This document shows, piece by piece, positions 36,774-48,590 of a stretch of DNA of 64,000 bases. Positions within the stretch are counted from its first letter, which is position 1, and the number at the start of each line of letters is the position of its first letter. Made by a program: the position numbers and the translations under genes. A model generated the notes under the pieces. The model was given only the letters and a program-made list of their open reading frames with translations, was not told where the DNA came from and searched no databases. This DNA is from Candidatus Pantoea soli (GTDB taxonomy: Bacteria > Pseudomonadota > Gammaproteobacteria > Enterobacterales > Enterobacteriaceae), in NCBI RefSeq assembly GCF_007833795.1, contig NZ_CP032702.1, positions 1,922,001 to 1,986,000 of the forward strand, given 5' to 3'.

Positions 36774-38759
36774 ATGACCGATGAACAAGGGCAAACGCTG
36801 TTGTATACCTTGTTTGGCACCACCAGCCCTCATTGGCGTTTAACTTCTGATAGCGATGCACTGCATTTTGCCGAAGATGAAAACGCCAATACCAATCTGG
36901 CCGTTTCGCTGACACCTGCACAAGCCAGTCTGCTGCGTGCGATGACTGTCATCACATCCAGCATCAATCTGACCTTATCCCTGCACGGTTCGCCCGTTCC
37001 CATGCATTTTGTCGGCAGAAAGGTCAATCAGTCCACCTGGGCCGGTACGGCCTCGGCGTGGGGCGATACCTCGTCTGTGGCCCGCGATCTGACCCTCGGC
37101 CTGTCGTTTGCCGAACAGGTGGTTTCCGAAGCGAACTCGGTGATTGTCATTCTTGATCAGCGCGGCAATATCCAGCGTTTTAACCGTCTGAGCGAAGAGT
37201 ACACCGGACTGAAAGAGCAGGAAGTCATTGGCCGCAATGTTTTTCAGCTGTTTATGACCAAACAGGAAGCGCAGGCTTCTCGCCGCAACATTGCTGGTTT
37301 TTTTCGCGACGGCAACTCGTACGAGGTAGAGCGCTGGGTGAAAACGCGCAAGGGCCAGCGACTGTTTCTGTTTCGTAATAAGTTCGTTCACAGCGGCAGC
37401 GGAAAAAATGAAATTTTCCTCATCTGTTCCGGAACCGATATCACCGAGGAGCGACGCGCCCAGGAACGCCTGCGGGTGCTGGCAAACACCGATACCGTGA
37501 CCGGCTTGCCCAATCGCAATGCCATTCACCAGCAAATTAGTCTGGCACTGGAGTTAGCAAACGGCACGCAAACCGGCGTGGTGTACCTCGATCTGGATAA
37601 TTTTAAGAAGGTCAACGACGCTTACGGCCATATGTTCGGCGATCAATTGCTGCAGGCCGTTTCACTCGCGATCCTCAGCTGTCTGGGGAAAGACCAGACG
37701 CTGGCTCGGCTGGGCGGCGATGAGTTTATCGTCCTCGCCGAACACACCAGCCAGGCCGCGCTGGAGGCGATGGCCTCGCGCATTCTGGAGCGCCTGCGGC
37801 AGCCGTTCCGCATCGGTCTGATTGAGGTCTACAGCGGCTGCTCTATCGGTATCGCCCTCGCGCCGCTGCACGGTGACGATCGGGAAAGCCTGATCCGCAA
37901 TGCGGATACTGCGATGTATCATGCGAAAGAGAACGGTCGCGGTAAATGTTGCGTGTTTACCAGCGAAATGAATCAGCGCGTGTTTGAGTATCTGTGGCTG
38001 GATACCAACCTGCGCAAAGCGCTGGAGCAGGATCATCTGGTGGTGCATTACCAGCCCAAACTGGATCGCGACGGCGAAGTGCGCAGCGCAGAGGCGCTGG
38101 TGCGCTGGATTTCACCCGAGCGTGGCATGGTTTCACCGGCCGAGTTTATCCCCTATGCCGAAGAGTCCGGCCTGATTGTGCCGCTTGGCCGCTGGGTGAT
38201 GCTGAATGTGCTGCAGCAGATCGTTAAATGGCGCAGTGAAGGCATCTGGCTGCGCGTGGCGGTCAACGTTTCGGCGAAACAGCTGATCGACCAGAGTATT
38301 TACAGCGACCTGAAACAGGCGCTGGGCGAAGCGGGCCTGACCGATTGTCCGATTGATATTGAACTCACCGAAAGCTGCCTGATCGAAAACGAAGCCGGCG
38401 CGCTGAAACTGATGAAACAGTTTCAGGAGCTGGGGGCGCAGGTGCACCTGGACGATTTTGGTACCGGCTACTCCTCTTTGTCCCAGCTGGCGCGCGTGCC
38501 AATTGATGCCATCAAGCTGGATCAAAGCTTTGTCAGAAATATCAATAAACAACCGGTTTCCCAGTCGCTGGTGCGTGCGATTGTTGCGGTTGCCAAAGCC
38601 TTGGATTTGCAGGTGATTGCCGAGGGCATTGAAACCAAAGCCGAAGAAAAATTTGTGCTGACCAATGGCGTTGATGGGCGTCAGGGCTATTTTTACGCCA
38701 AGCCAATGCCCGCAGAACAGCTCGGGCATTGGCTGGCTAAGCATCCTGCCCGCGTTTAA
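36774..38759 (+). CDS. rpfR: RpfR (PdeR/Gmr/YciR): PAS-GGDEF-EAL cyclic di-GMP enzyme and DSF receptor
   Basis: This 661-residue protein has the same length as E. coli PdeR. The order is an N-terminal region up to about 100 (the FI domain of RpfR), a PAS domain near 115-230, GGDEF with RLGGDEFIV near 325, and EAL with SAEALVRW, ELTES and DDFGTGYSS. Both catalytic signatures look intact. In Cronobacter and Burkholderia, RpfR binds the fatty-acid signal BDSF through PAS, raising its phosphodiesterase activity, and contacts RpfF through FI. The ATG at 36774 has GGAGG upstream. It is tail to tail with rpfF, 15 bases away, which favours the RpfR role. Confidence 0.93.
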   Translation: MTDEQGQTLLYTLFGTTSPHWRLTSDSDALHFAEDENANTNLAVSLTPAQASLLRAMTVITSSINLTLSLHGSPVPMHFVGRKVNQSTWAGTASAWGDTSSVARDLTLGLSFAEQVVSEANSVIVILDQRGNIQRFNRLSEEYTGLKEQEVIGRNVFQLFMTKQEAQASRRNIAGFFRDGNSYEVERWVKTRKGQRLFLFRNKFVHSGSGKNEIFLICSGTDITEERRAQERLRVLANTDTVTGLPNRNAIHQQISLALELANGTQTGVVYLDLDNFKKVNDAYGHMFGDQLLQAVSLAILSCLGKDQTLARLGGDEFIVLAEHTSQAALEAMASRILERLRQPFRIGLIEVYSGCSIGIALAPLHGDDRESLIRNADTAMYHAKENGRGKCCVFTSEMNQRVFEYLWLDTNLRKALEQDHLVVHYQPKLDRDGEVRSAEALVRWISPERGMVSPAEFIPYAEESGLIVPLGRWVMLNVLQQIVKWRSEGIWLRVAVNVSAKQLIDQSIYSDLKQALGEAGLTDCPIDIELTESCLIENEAGALKLMKQFQELGAQVHLDDFGTGYSSLSQLARVPIDAIKLDQSFVRNINKQPVSQSLVRAIVAVAKALDLQVIAEGIETKAEEKFVLTNGVDGRQGYFYAKPMPAEQLGHWLAKHPARV

Positions 38760-38774
38760 CGCTGGTTGTAACTG

Positions 38775-39641
38775 TTAGCCGGCTTTACGCAGTGATGCGC
38801 TGTGACGGTTTTGCAGCTGAACCAGACGTTCCATATAGGCAATATCTTTAGGTTCCAGCGTGAAGGCATAGTCGACCCAATCCTCCGTGATATCCATCAG
38901 TTCAGCCCGCGACAGCTGCAGCACGCGCTGACGCGCTTTCAGCATGGCGCGAACGCCGTTGAGCTTGGGCCGCAGGGTATCGATAAAGGTCCGCGTGGTA
39001 CGGTAGCCTTCGCCCTGCTGGAACACTTTATCCACCAGACCGCGGGTTTCATACCACTCGGCATCGTGCGATTCCCCTTCACATATCAGCTCTTCTGCCA
39101 GCTTCATGCCTGACCGGCGCGCCACCAGCGAGTAGCCGCCCATGCCGGGGAACAGGTTAAAGGCGATCTCCGGGAATCCCATACGCGCACTGTTTTGCGC
39201 CAGAATGAAGTGATGCGCCAGCGCCGCTTCAAAGCCGCCGCCCAGCGCACTGCCCTCAATCATTGCCAGCGTCACGGCACCGGTATCAAAACCGCGCGCG
39301 GCGGAGTGAATGCAATCGACACACGCACGGGCATAAGCGCGCAGCGCTTCACGCCGGTTGTTGCGGATGCACTCGACGAAGAAACGTAAATCACCGCCAG
39401 CGTTAAACATTTGTGGCACCAGCGACCCGGTCACCCAAAAGTCAATCGGCAGACCGGAACGCTGGGCGGCATAGCTCAGGTTCATGATCTCCTCAATTAA
39501 TTCGTGGTTGAAACTGGGACGCGGCTGCGCACGCAACATCATCCACATGGTGTGTCGCCCTTCCTCGTAATAGGCCGCGAGCTGAGTGGTCTGGCCGGCT
39601 TCAGTGAACAGGCGGCAGGTAGGTTGGTTAATTACTGTCAT
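38775..39641 (-). CDS. rpfF: RpfF, diffusible signal factor (DSF/BDSF) synthase homologue
   Basis: This 288-residue crotonase-superfamily protein has about the same length as Xanthomonas RpfF (289). Matching segments are FNAGGDLRFF near 79, EGSALGGGFEAAL near 129-141 and GFPEIAFNLFPGMGGYS near 155. Glu138 and Glu158 have the spacing and context of the catalytic Glu141 and Glu161 of RpfF, which dehydrate 3-hydroxyacyl-ACP and release cis-2-unsaturated fatty acids. I chose the ATG at 39641 (AGAGG upstream) over one 39 bases earlier. The signal made here is not known; BDSF is likely by analogy with Cronobacter. Confidence 0.92.
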   Translation of the reverse strand: MTVINQPTCRLFTEAGQTTQLAAYYEEGRHTMWMMLRAQPRPSFNHELIEEIMNLSYAAQRSGLPIDFWVTGSLVPQMFNAGGDLRFFVECIRNNRREALRAYARACVDCIHSAARGFDTGAVTLAMIEGSALGGGFEAALAHHFILAQNSARMGFPEIAFNLFPGMGGYSLVARRSGMKLAEELICEGESHDAEWYETRGLVDKVFQQGEGYRTTRTFIDTLRPKLNGVRAMLKARQRVLQLSRAELMDITEDWVDYAFTLEPKDIAYMERLVQLQNRHSASLRKAG

Positions 39642-39863
39642 TGTCTCATCCTCTGTTTTATATGATGCGTTAAACGCCACATCAGCGTAATGCAGAGTGA
39701 GGCCAGACCAAATGAGAGTTTGATTTATAACGTAAAATCCAGAGATATCCCCGACAGGGGGGGTTAAAAATGATTAGCGGGCTTACTTGATAGTCAAAAA
39801 CCGGTCCAGCGCAATCTGGGAACACGTAACGCGTAGTAAACAGATTGCAGTAAGAATTGGCCT

Positions 39864-39889
39864 AAAAAAAAGGCACCCGCAGGTGCCCG
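39864..39889 (-). terminator. araD terminator
   Basis: On the minus strand GGCACC-TGCG-GGTGCC is followed by eight T, 22 bases past the araD stop. Confidence 0.85.
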
Positions 39890-39911
39890 ATGCATGATGC
39901 CCGACGCGCTA

Positions 39912-40610
39912 TCACTTCTGGCCGTACCAGGCGTCCTTACCGTGCTTGCGCAGGTAGTGTAAATCCAGCAGTGTTTGTGAGATCGGCGGCAGTTCTGCAC
40001 GCAGCTGCTCGGTATGCAACGCCATATAGGCCACCTCTTCCAGCACTACCGCGCTGTGGACCGCCGCATCTGCATCTTTACCCCAGGCAAACGGGCCGTG
40101 GGAACTGACCAGCGCGGCGGGAATGGCAGCAGGCTGAATACCGCGCCCGGCAAAGGTTTCAATGATCACCTGACCGGTATGCCACTCATATTCCTGCTCA
40201 ATCTCTTCACGCGTCATGGCGCGCGTACAGGGAATGGTGCCGTAAAAATCGTCGGCGTGCGTGGTGCCCCAGGCAGGCAAATCACGTCCGGCCTGCGCCC
40301 AGATGGTGGCGTGACGCGAATGGGTATGCACAATGCCTCCGACGTCCGGCCACGCCAGATACAGCGCCCGATGCGTGGCGGTGTCTGAGGAGGGTCGCAG
40401 CCTTCCCTCTACCACCTTGCCGCTTTCCAGCTCTACCACCACCATATCATCGCGTTGCATCTGGCTGTATTTCACCCCTGACGGTTTGATCACCAGCAGT
40501 CCCTGTTCACGATCGACGGCACTGACGTTGCCCCAGGTGAAGGTGACAAGGTTATAACGCGGTAAATCAAGATTGGCTTCCAGCACCTGCTGTTTCAGCG
40601 CTTCCAGCAT
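39912..40610 (-). CDS. araD: L-ribulose-5-phosphate 4-epimerase, AraD type
   Basis: This 232-residue class II aldolase-family enzyme interconverts L-ribulose-5-phosphate and D-xylulose-5-phosphate. Zinc ligands appear in [10 protein letters not shown] near residue 95 and in SSHGPFAWG near 170. It is closer to AraD ([20 protein letters not shown]) than to UlaF/SgbE by eye, but paralogues are hard to separate. No araA or araB neighbour is present, so it may serve another pentose route. AGGAG precedes the ATG at 40610. Confidence 0.85.
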   Translation of the reverse strand: MLEALKQQVLEANLDLPRYNLVTFTWGNVSAVDREQGLLVIKPSGVKYSQMQRDDMVVVELESGKVVEGRLRPSSDTATHRALYLAWPDVGGIVHTHSRHATIWAQAGRDLPAWGTTHADDFYGTIPCTRAMTREEIEQEYEWHTGQVIIETFAGRGIQPAAIPAALVSSHGPFAWGKDADAAVHSAVVLEEVAYMALHTEQLRAELPPISQTLLDLHYLRKHGKDAWYGQK

Positions 40611-40959
40611 GATTTTTCTCCTGCTCACTGTGATAGCTGAATTGTGCGCACGGTGGTGATGAAACGTTATGGAAGGAATGGCTGGATTAGCAGCGGAAAG
40701 TGGCTGAGCGGTGAAAAATGTGGCCTGAATTCAGAGTTTTCCTCCCCCTTCCCGCCACGGTGGAGCCTACACTTATTCAGGCCAGCGCCGGTCCGGATGT
40801 TTTGCCGGCAGGTCAGGCGCAGGCCCCGTGATGACTGACGGGCTGACGGCAACCTCTGCAGGGAAAAGAACCGTAAGCAACTGCGGTGCGCGAGGAATTA
40901 TGGTGCGCAACATCTATACTTACAGCGTTGCCTCTGAGTAAACCATCAAGGAGAAATTT
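40611..40959. other. Intergenic region between araD and osmB
   Basis: No credible gene is seen. A long-range dyad TGGCCTGAAT (40721-40730) / ATTCAGGCCA (40775-40784) brackets a C-rich stretch. The distal part holds the osmB promoter. The araD promoter must lie just upstream of 40611. Confidence 0.5.
40914..40920 (+). promoter_or_regulatory. osmB promoter -10, sigma S type
   Basis: CTATACT is the -10 form preferred by RpoS, about 40 bases before osmB; E. coli osmB is RpoS- and Rcs-controlled. The -35 region is not distinctive. Confidence 0.5.
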
Positions 40960-41175
40960 ATGACTACAACAATGAAACGCCTGACGGCGGCTGTGCTGGC
41001 TACCACACTGGTCGTAGCGCTCAGCGGCTGTTCAAACTGGTCGAAACGTGACCGCAACACGGCGATTGGTGCCGGTGCCGGTGCTATTGGCGGCTCTATT
41101 CTGACGAATGGCAGTGGTTTAGGTACCGTTGGCGGCGCGGCCGTGGGTGGCATCATCGGCCATCAGGTGGATTAA
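40960..41175 (+). CDS. osmB: Osmotically inducible lipoprotein OsmB
   Basis: This 71-residue outer-membrane lipoprotein has lipobox LSGC with the lipidated Cys at residue 24. The mature part carries SNWSKRDRNTAIGAGAGAIG and a glycine-zipper tail to HQVD, as in E. coli OsmB. It is induced by osmotic and envelope stress. A strong AAGGAG site precedes the ATG. Confidence 0.96.
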   Translation: MTTTMKRLTAAVLATTLVVALSGCSNWSKRDRNTAIGAGAGAIGGSILTNGSGLGTVGGAAVGGIIGHQVD

Positions 41176-41215
41176 AATAACGCTTATTACAGACTACGCA
41201 GCGCATCTGTAACTT

Positions 41216-41240
41216 AACGGGCCACACAGGTGGCCCGTTT
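41216..41240. terminator. Bidirectional terminator between osmB and yciH
   Basis: AACGGGCCAC-ACAG-GTGGCCCGTT is a perfect 10-bp stem ending in T on the plus strand and A/T-containing on the minus strand; it lies between convergent genes. Confidence 0.75.
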
Positions 41241-41244
41241 CACG

Positions 41245-41568
41245 TCAGCCACCCGCCAGTTTTACCTTCATGCCTTTGGCTTCCAGCAGCTGTTTGAGCA
41301 GGTCGCGCTTGTCGCCCTGAATTTCAATGACGCCCTCTTTCACCGAACCGCCGCAACCACACTTCTTTTTCAGCTCTGCTGCCAGCTGCGCCAGCGCGCT
41401 ATCGTCCAGATCGACACCGGTGATCAGACAGACGCCTTTGCCTTTGCGGCCGCTGGTTTGTCGCTGAATACGAACGATACCGTCGCCTTTAGGACGCGAC
41501 GGTTTCTCTTCCTGCGGGGTGATACGACCGCTATCCGTCGAATAGACCAGTGGATTGTCCTGAGCCAT
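41245..41568 (-). CDS. yciH: YciH, eIF1/SUI1-family translation factor
   Basis: This 107-residue SUI1-domain protein has family segments VCLITGVDL, KKKCGCGGSVKEGVIEIQGD and LLEAKGMKVKLAGG. Bacterial YciH can discriminate initiation complexes in vitro and is proposed as a stress-related initiation factor. The pyrF stop overlaps its start, so it is translated with pyrF. Confidence 0.95.
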   Translation of the reverse strand: MAQDNPLVYSTDSGRITPQEEKPSRPKGDGIVRIQRQTSGRKGKGVCLITGVDLDDSALAQLAAELKKKCGCGGSVKEGVIEIQGDKRDLLKQLLEAKGMKVKLAGG

Positions 41569-42275
41569 TACGCCTCCTGTAAACTGCGTAAAATGTTCTG
41601 CAGCGTTGCGGCGGGATCGGCCGATTGCGTAATCGGACGCCCGATCACCATATAATCCACGCCCGCCTGCTGCGCCTGCTGTGGGGTCATAATGCGACGC
41701 TGATCGCCTGCCTCGCTGCCGGCCGGGCGAATACCTGGTGTGACCAGGGCAAAATCGTCGCCAAAGGTGTGTTTAAAGTGTACCGCTTCCTGCGCGGAAC
41801 ACACCACGCCATCCAGACCGCTTTCCTGCGTCAGACGCGCCAGGCGCTCGGCCTGCTGCGCAGGTGTAAGCGAAATCCCCAGCCCTTTCAGATCTTCGTC
41901 ATCCATGCTGGTTAACACCGTGACAGCAATCAGCAGCGGCGCATCTTTGCCAAACGGCTGCAGTGCTTCACGGGCGGCGTGCATCATGCGCGCCCCGCCG
42001 CTGGCGTGGACGTTAACCATCCAGACCCCGAGATCGGCCGCGGCGGCCACCGCGCGGGCCGTGGTATTAGGGATGTCATGGAATTTCAGATCGAGAAACA
42101 CCTCAAAGCCGCGCTGCTGCAGCGTTTGCACCAGTGAAGGACCGAACAGCGTGAACATCTCTTTGCCCACTTTAAGCCGGCACTGCGTTGGATCGATACG
42201 GTCTACAAACTGCAGCGCGCTGTTGAGATCGTGGTAGTCGAGTGCCACCAGAATCGGTGAAGGGGTTACAGGCAT
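41568..42275 (-). CDS. pyrF: Orotidine 5'-phosphate decarboxylase PyrF
   Basis: PyrF converts OMP to UMP in the last step of pyrimidine synthesis. The 235 residues form a TIM barrel with the catalytic [10 protein letters not shown] near 60 and phosphate-binding TPGIRP near 180 and VIGRPIT near 211. I took the ATG at 42275 with AGAGGA upstream; an in-frame extension of 14 codons to 42317 has no supporting ribosome site. The gene is coupled to yciH. Confidence 0.97.
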   Translation of the reverse strand: MPVTPSPILVALDYHDLNSALQFVDRIDPTQCRLKVGKEMFTLFGPSLVQTLQQRGFEVFLDLKFHDIPNTTARAVAAAADLGVWMVNVHASGGARMMHAAREALQPFGKDAPLLIAVTVLTSMDDEDLKGLGISLTPAQQAERLARLTQESGLDGVVCSAQEAVHFKHTFGDDFALVTPGIRPAGSEAGDQRRIMTPQQAQQAGVDYMVIGRPITQSADPAATLQNILRSLQEA

Positions 42276-42480
42276 AACGTTTCCTCTGAGGCTGGCACCC
42301 GCAGGCGCAATGGACAAACGGCAAGCATTCTACCTGCGCACTCTGACAACGACAATCATGCCGCTCCCGCCAGTGGCCTGTTTGACTGAAGGCTGCACAA
42401 TGCCTGCGCTGTGCGGGAGTGATATCCTTTATAGTATGTTGTAACTACAATGTCGCATAAAGCCCAAAACGTGGCGGCCA

Positions 42481-43650
42481 TTACTGGCCGTCGAGTCCGC
42501 GTATGGGTTTAACCGAGGACCACGCGCGGCAGGATGGGCAGTGCCAGTAAAGCGCGTGCGCGGTAAAACCGCACTTCTGGCAGCGGTAGCGCGGCTTGGT
42601 GCGAATCTGTTCGCCCACCATATCGCGCAGTACCATCAGGCTCTCTTTGGCGCGACCGTCTTCCGCTTCATGCAGGTGGAAATCCATCAGCCGGTGAAAC
42701 ACACGCATGGTGGGATGACGCTGCAGCTGACGGTTGATGTACAGCTGTGCCGCTTCCGGCCCCTGCTGCTGTTCCAGAATATCGGATAGATAGAGCTCCG
42801 CCGCTGCGCCGGTATTTTCATCCACGCAGCGCTGCAGAAACTGCGCCCACTCAGCCGGTTGCTCCAGCCGCTGATAGCAGGTTTCCAGCATCGGTAAGGT
42901 TTCACTGACCAGCTCTTTATCCTGTTCCAGCACGCGCTGCAGGCGCTGCGCGGCTTTGGCATATTCGCCCTGCTCCATCAGAATGCGGCCCATCATGATC
43001 GAGACACGTGCGCTTTGATGATCGGCCGATTCGCCTTTTTTCAGCAGGTTCATGGCGCGGTCAAGATCGTCACTGCTCAGCGCCTGCAGCGCCAGCTCAC
43101 AGTAAAAATGGGCAATTTCGCCCTTCTGTTTGTCTTTGCCCAGCTTGACCAGCCGCTCTGCAACGTCGATGGCTTTCTGCCAGTCGCTGGTGGCCTGATG
43201 AATTAACAGCAACTGCTGCAGCGCGCTGATGCGAAAATCGGTTTCATCAATCAGCTGCGTGAACATGTCTTCTGCGCGATCGTACAGACCAGCCGCCATG
43301 TAATCGCGGCCCAGCTGCTGAATGGCCAGCAGGCGCTGTTCGTAGCTGAGTGAGGCGCTTTCCATCAGGGACTGGTGAATACGGATAGCGCGGTCAACTT
43401 CACCGCGCGAACGGAACAGATTGCCCAGCGTCAGGTGCGCTTCCACCGTGCCGCTGTCCTCTTTCAGCATATCAAGGAACAGGTCTACCGCTTTGTCCTG
43501 CTGGTTAGAGAGCAGGAAGTTAACCCCCGCCACGTATTCACGCGACAGGCGATTCGCCTCCTGTTGCTTATCCTGATGAGCGCTGCGACGCCCCATGTAC
43601 CAGCCATAAGCCGCCGCCACAGGAAGAAGCAGAAACAGCAATTCAAGCAT
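42481..43650 (-). CDS. lapB: Lipopolysaccharide assembly protein LapB (YciM)
   Basis: This 389-residue protein has an N-terminal membrane anchor (LELLFLLLPVAAAYGWYMG), about nine TPR repeats and a C-terminal rubredoxin-like metal site (CQKCG ... CPSC). LapB guides FtsH to degrade LpxC and so sets lipopolysaccharide synthesis. It lies 6 bases after lapA in an operon that is heat-shock controlled in E. coli. Confidence 0.97.
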   Translation of the reverse strand: MLELLFLLLPVAAAYGWYMGRRSAHQDKQQEANRLSREYVAGVNFLLSNQQDKAVDLFLDMLKEDSGTVEAHLTLGNLFRSRGEVDRAIRIHQSLMESASLSYEQRLLAIQQLGRDYMAAGLYDRAEDMFTQLIDETDFRISALQQLLLIHQATSDWQKAIDVAERLVKLGKDKQKGEIAHFYCELALQALSSDDLDRAMNLLKKGESADHQSARVSIMMGRILMEQGEYAKAAQRLQRVLEQDKELVSETLPMLETCYQRLEQPAEWAQFLQRCVDENTGAAAELYLSDILEQQQGPEAAQLYINRQLQRHPTMRVFHRLMDFHLHEAEDGRAKESLMVLRDMVGEQIRTKPRYRCQKCGFTAHALYWHCPSCRAWSSVKPIRGLDGQ

Positions 43651-43656
43651 CGAACA

Positions 43657-43959
43657 TTAATCCCGACGACTGACAGTCGATGAGGTTACCGCAGCGGCTT
43701 GTTCATTCTGCGCCTGCATCCGCTTCAGCTTACGCTGCGCATGGGCCAGCGAGACGCGAATCCGCAGCCAGAACAGCCCGCAGATCGCCCAGCCCAGCAG
43801 AAAACCCGCTCCGAACAGGCACGCCAGCAAGGTGGAGATACGGAACTCGCCCTGCGCCAGCAGATAGTTAAAGGTCACGATCTGGTCATTGTGCGCGCCA
43901 AGCGTCACCGAAATGATAAAAATGACCAAAACCACAAGAAAAATCAGCAAATATTTCAC
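43657..43959 (-). CDS. lapA: Lipopolysaccharide assembly protein LapA (YciS)
   Basis: This 100-residue inner-membrane protein has two membrane helices (residues 2-19 and about 41-64) and a charged C-terminal coil. I chose the GTG at 43959, with AGGA 7 bases upstream, because it gives the conserved MKYLLIFL start; an in-frame ATG 27 bases further up adds a non-conserved leader. LapA works with LapB. Confidence 0.94.
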   Translation of the reverse strand: MKYLLIFLVVLVIFIISVTLGAHNDQIVTFNYLLAQGEFRISTLLACLFGAGFLLGWAICGLFWLRIRVSLAHAQRKLKRMQAQNEQAAAVTSSTVSRRD

Positions 43960-44062
43960 AATGCATCCTGTCGTGAGGTTATCCAAATGAGTATGCCAAA
44001 AAAGCGCGGCTGATGCTGCTTATCCACGCATCACCTGCCCTTTTCCACGTACCTACCCGATG

Positions 44063-44090
44063 ATATGGGGGCAAAGGGTAACATTACAAT
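44063..44090 (-). promoter_or_regulatory. Sigma32 promoter of lapAB
   Basis: On the minus strand ATTGTAA, 13 bases, CCCCATAT fits the heat-shock consensus CTTGAAA-N13-17-CCCCATnT, with a full -10 match. It sits about 100 bases before lapA; lapAB is a heat-shock operon in E. coli. Confidence 0.55.
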
Positions 44091-44848
44091 CCATCGTCGC
44101 GCCGGGCGATCTCCTGCTGCTCCTGCGGCGGCACGGTGAGTGGACCACAAAAGCGTTGCGCCAGCCAGGTGGCGAGCGTTACCAGCAGCCAGGAAATCAG
44201 CGTGGCCATGACCAGATCGCGCGGCCAGTGCATGCCCAGCAGCAGACGGCTGCCCATCACCAGCGTTGCCCAGACAAACAGCACGGCAATGGTCGCGATA
44301 CGCCGGCGCGGCCAGAGTAAGCCGATTGCCAGCAGCGCCCAGCTGGCTGCAAACAGCGTGTGACCAGACGGGAAGGCAAAGCCAGTTTCAAACGCCCAGT
44401 GATTTTTCAGCCATGATGGCAGGTGCGTATCATTTGCCAGCAGTGCGGAGACCATTTCGCCGCGCTGCTTACGCTTCAGCTGGTAAAACTGCTCTTCACT
44501 GACGCCGTGGCTGTGCTCCAGCCACACCACATACGGCCGTGGCTCCTGCACCTGCTCTTTGATCCAGGATTTCGTGTACTGACCGCTGAGGATCGCCCCG
44601 TTCATAATGATCAGCAGCAGAATAGCCGGCTTCAGACGGAAGCGCAGGCACCACAGCATCCATGCACTCAGGAGGAGACTGGTAAGAATGCCCCATGGGC
44701 TGGTGACGGTTTCGGTCATCCAGAACAGGAAGCGCAACAGGTGGCGCGCTTCTCCGGGTTGCCACTGCCAGCCAGAGATCCATACGCTCAGCGGCATCAG
44801 TAGCAGTAAAAACGCGCCCGTCGTGGTGCGTTGAATAATTTTTAACAT
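44084..44848 (-). CDS. pgpB: Phosphatidylglycerophosphatase B
   Basis: PgpB is an inner-membrane PAP2 phosphatase acting on phosphatidylglycerophosphate and undecaprenyl pyrophosphate. The 254 residues match E. coli. The three PAP2 motifs are seen: KEQVQEPRP near 98, FPSGHTLF near 160 and SRLLLGMHWPRD near 200. About six membrane helices are predicted. AAGGA precedes the ATG. It is divergent from ribA. Confidence 0.96.
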   Translation of the reverse strand: MLKIIQRTTTGAFLLLLMPLSVWISGWQWQPGEARHLLRFLFWMTETVTSPWGILTSLLLSAWMLWCLRFRLKPAILLLIIMNGAILSGQYTKSWIKEQVQEPRPYVVWLEHSHGVSEEQFYQLKRKQRGEMVSALLANDTHLPSWLKNHWAFETGFAFPSGHTLFAASWALLAIGLLWPRRRIATIAVLFVWATLVMGSRLLLGMHWPRDLVMATLISWLLVTLATWLAQRFCGPLTVPPQEQQEIARRDDGL

Positions 44849-45078
44849 CCTTTTCCTTATCCGATCCGCTTATGCTGACAGGTGCTGCATAACTTTAGCT
44901 GAAAAAAGAATAACATACCCGTTGCAGCTTGGATAATTGTGCTTTATCACTACAATCACTCTGACTGATTAGCGAGCCTGGTTCAGGTTGTGGCACAATG
45001 TGGTCAGTTTTGTCGGGCCAAACGGGCCCGTGCGTTATCATGATGATAGCGCATCCTCTGAAGGTTCTGGAGAGTCAC
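44849..45078. other. pgpB-ribA divergent region with leader hairpins
   Basis: The ribA side holds two hairpins: CGGGCC-AAACG-GGCCCG (45014-45030) and GCGTTATCA-TGA-TGATAGCGC (45032-45052, one G-U pair), the second 26 bases before the ribA start. No FMN riboswitch is recognisable. They may affect ribA translation, which is inference. Confidence 0.45.
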
Positions 45079-45672
45079 ATGCAGCTTAAACGGGTAGCAG
45101 AAGCCAAACTGCCCACGCCATGGGGAGATTTCCTGATGGTTGGTTTTGAAGAACTGGCGACCGGTCACGATCACGTCGCTCTGGTGTATGGCGATATCAG
45201 CGATCACCAGCCGGTGCTGGCGCGCGTCCACTCTGAATGTCTGACCGGCGATGCGCTGTTCAGCCTGCGCTGCGACTGCGGTTTTCAGCTGGAAGCGGCG
45301 CTGACCGCCATCGCTGAGGAAGGTCGCGGCGTGCTGCTGTACCATCGTCAGGAAGGCCGCAATATCGGCCTGCTGAACAAGATCCGCGCCTACGCGCTGC
45401 AGGATAAAGGCTACGATACCGTTGAAGCAAACCACCAGCTGGGCTTCGCCGCCGACGAGCGCGATTTCACCCTGTGCGCAGACATGTTCAAGCTGCTGGG
45501 CGTTAACGAAGTCCGCCTGCTGACCAATAATCCGCGTAAGGTGGAAATCCTGAGCGAAGCGGGCATCAACATTGTTGAGCGCGTGCCGCTGGTTGTCGGT
45601 CGCAACCCTAAAAATGCCCATTATCTCGACACGAAAGCTGAAAAAATGGGTCACCTGCTGCCAAAAGCCTGA
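45079..45672 (+). CDS. ribA: GTP cyclohydrolase II
   Basis: RibA opens GTP to start riboflavin synthesis. This 197-residue enzyme has zinc-binding cysteines in [16 protein letters not shown] near residue 53-66 and the catalytic loop [14 protein letters not shown] near 104. The ATG at 45079 (GGAGAG upstream) gives the canonical [12 protein letters not shown] start; an in-frame ATG 81 bases earlier is not supported. Confidence 0.97.
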   Translation: MQLKRVAEAKLPTPWGDFLMVGFEELATGHDHVALVYGDISDHQPVLARVHSECLTGDALFSLRCDCGFQLEAALTAIAEEGRGVLLYHRQEGRNIGLLNKIRAYALQDKGYDTVEANHQLGFAADERDFTLCADMFKLLGVNEVRLLTNNPRKVEILSEAGINIVERVPLVVGRNPKNAHYLDTKAEKMGHLLPKA

Positions 45673-45679
45673 GGCAGAA

Positions 45680-45709
45680 AAAAGGCCGGGAGATTTCCCG
45701 GCCTGGTTT

Positions 45710-45711
<2 letters not shown>
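45680..45711. terminator. Bidirectional terminator between ribA and acnA
   Basis: AGGCCGGGA-GATT-TCCCGGCCT is flanked by A-runs on the left and GGTTTTTA on the right, between convergent genes. Confidence 0.85.
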
Positions 45712-48391
<2,680 letters not shown>

Positions 48392-48513
48392 AACTCCTCC
48401 TTTTATATGCTTTTCAGCTCAACCTCAGCGTGTATCCGGTTTAGCTTAAAGATAGACCACATTTTCGTTAACGTTTTGATAACAACACGGATTGCCACAC
48501 GGGCGACACAAAC

Positions 48514-48542
48514 AAAAATGCCCCAACTTACGTTGAGGCATT
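48514..48542 (-). terminator. Terminator of the ymiA-yciX-ymiC group
   Basis: On the minus strand AATGCCTCAAC-GTAA-GTTGGGGCATT (one mismatch) ends in a T5 run, about 50 bases past the 27-codon gene. Confidence 0.7.
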
Positions 48543-48590
48543 ATCAGAAGCAGGAACTTACTTACTGGCTGGCTTACTGGCGGGGCATGA

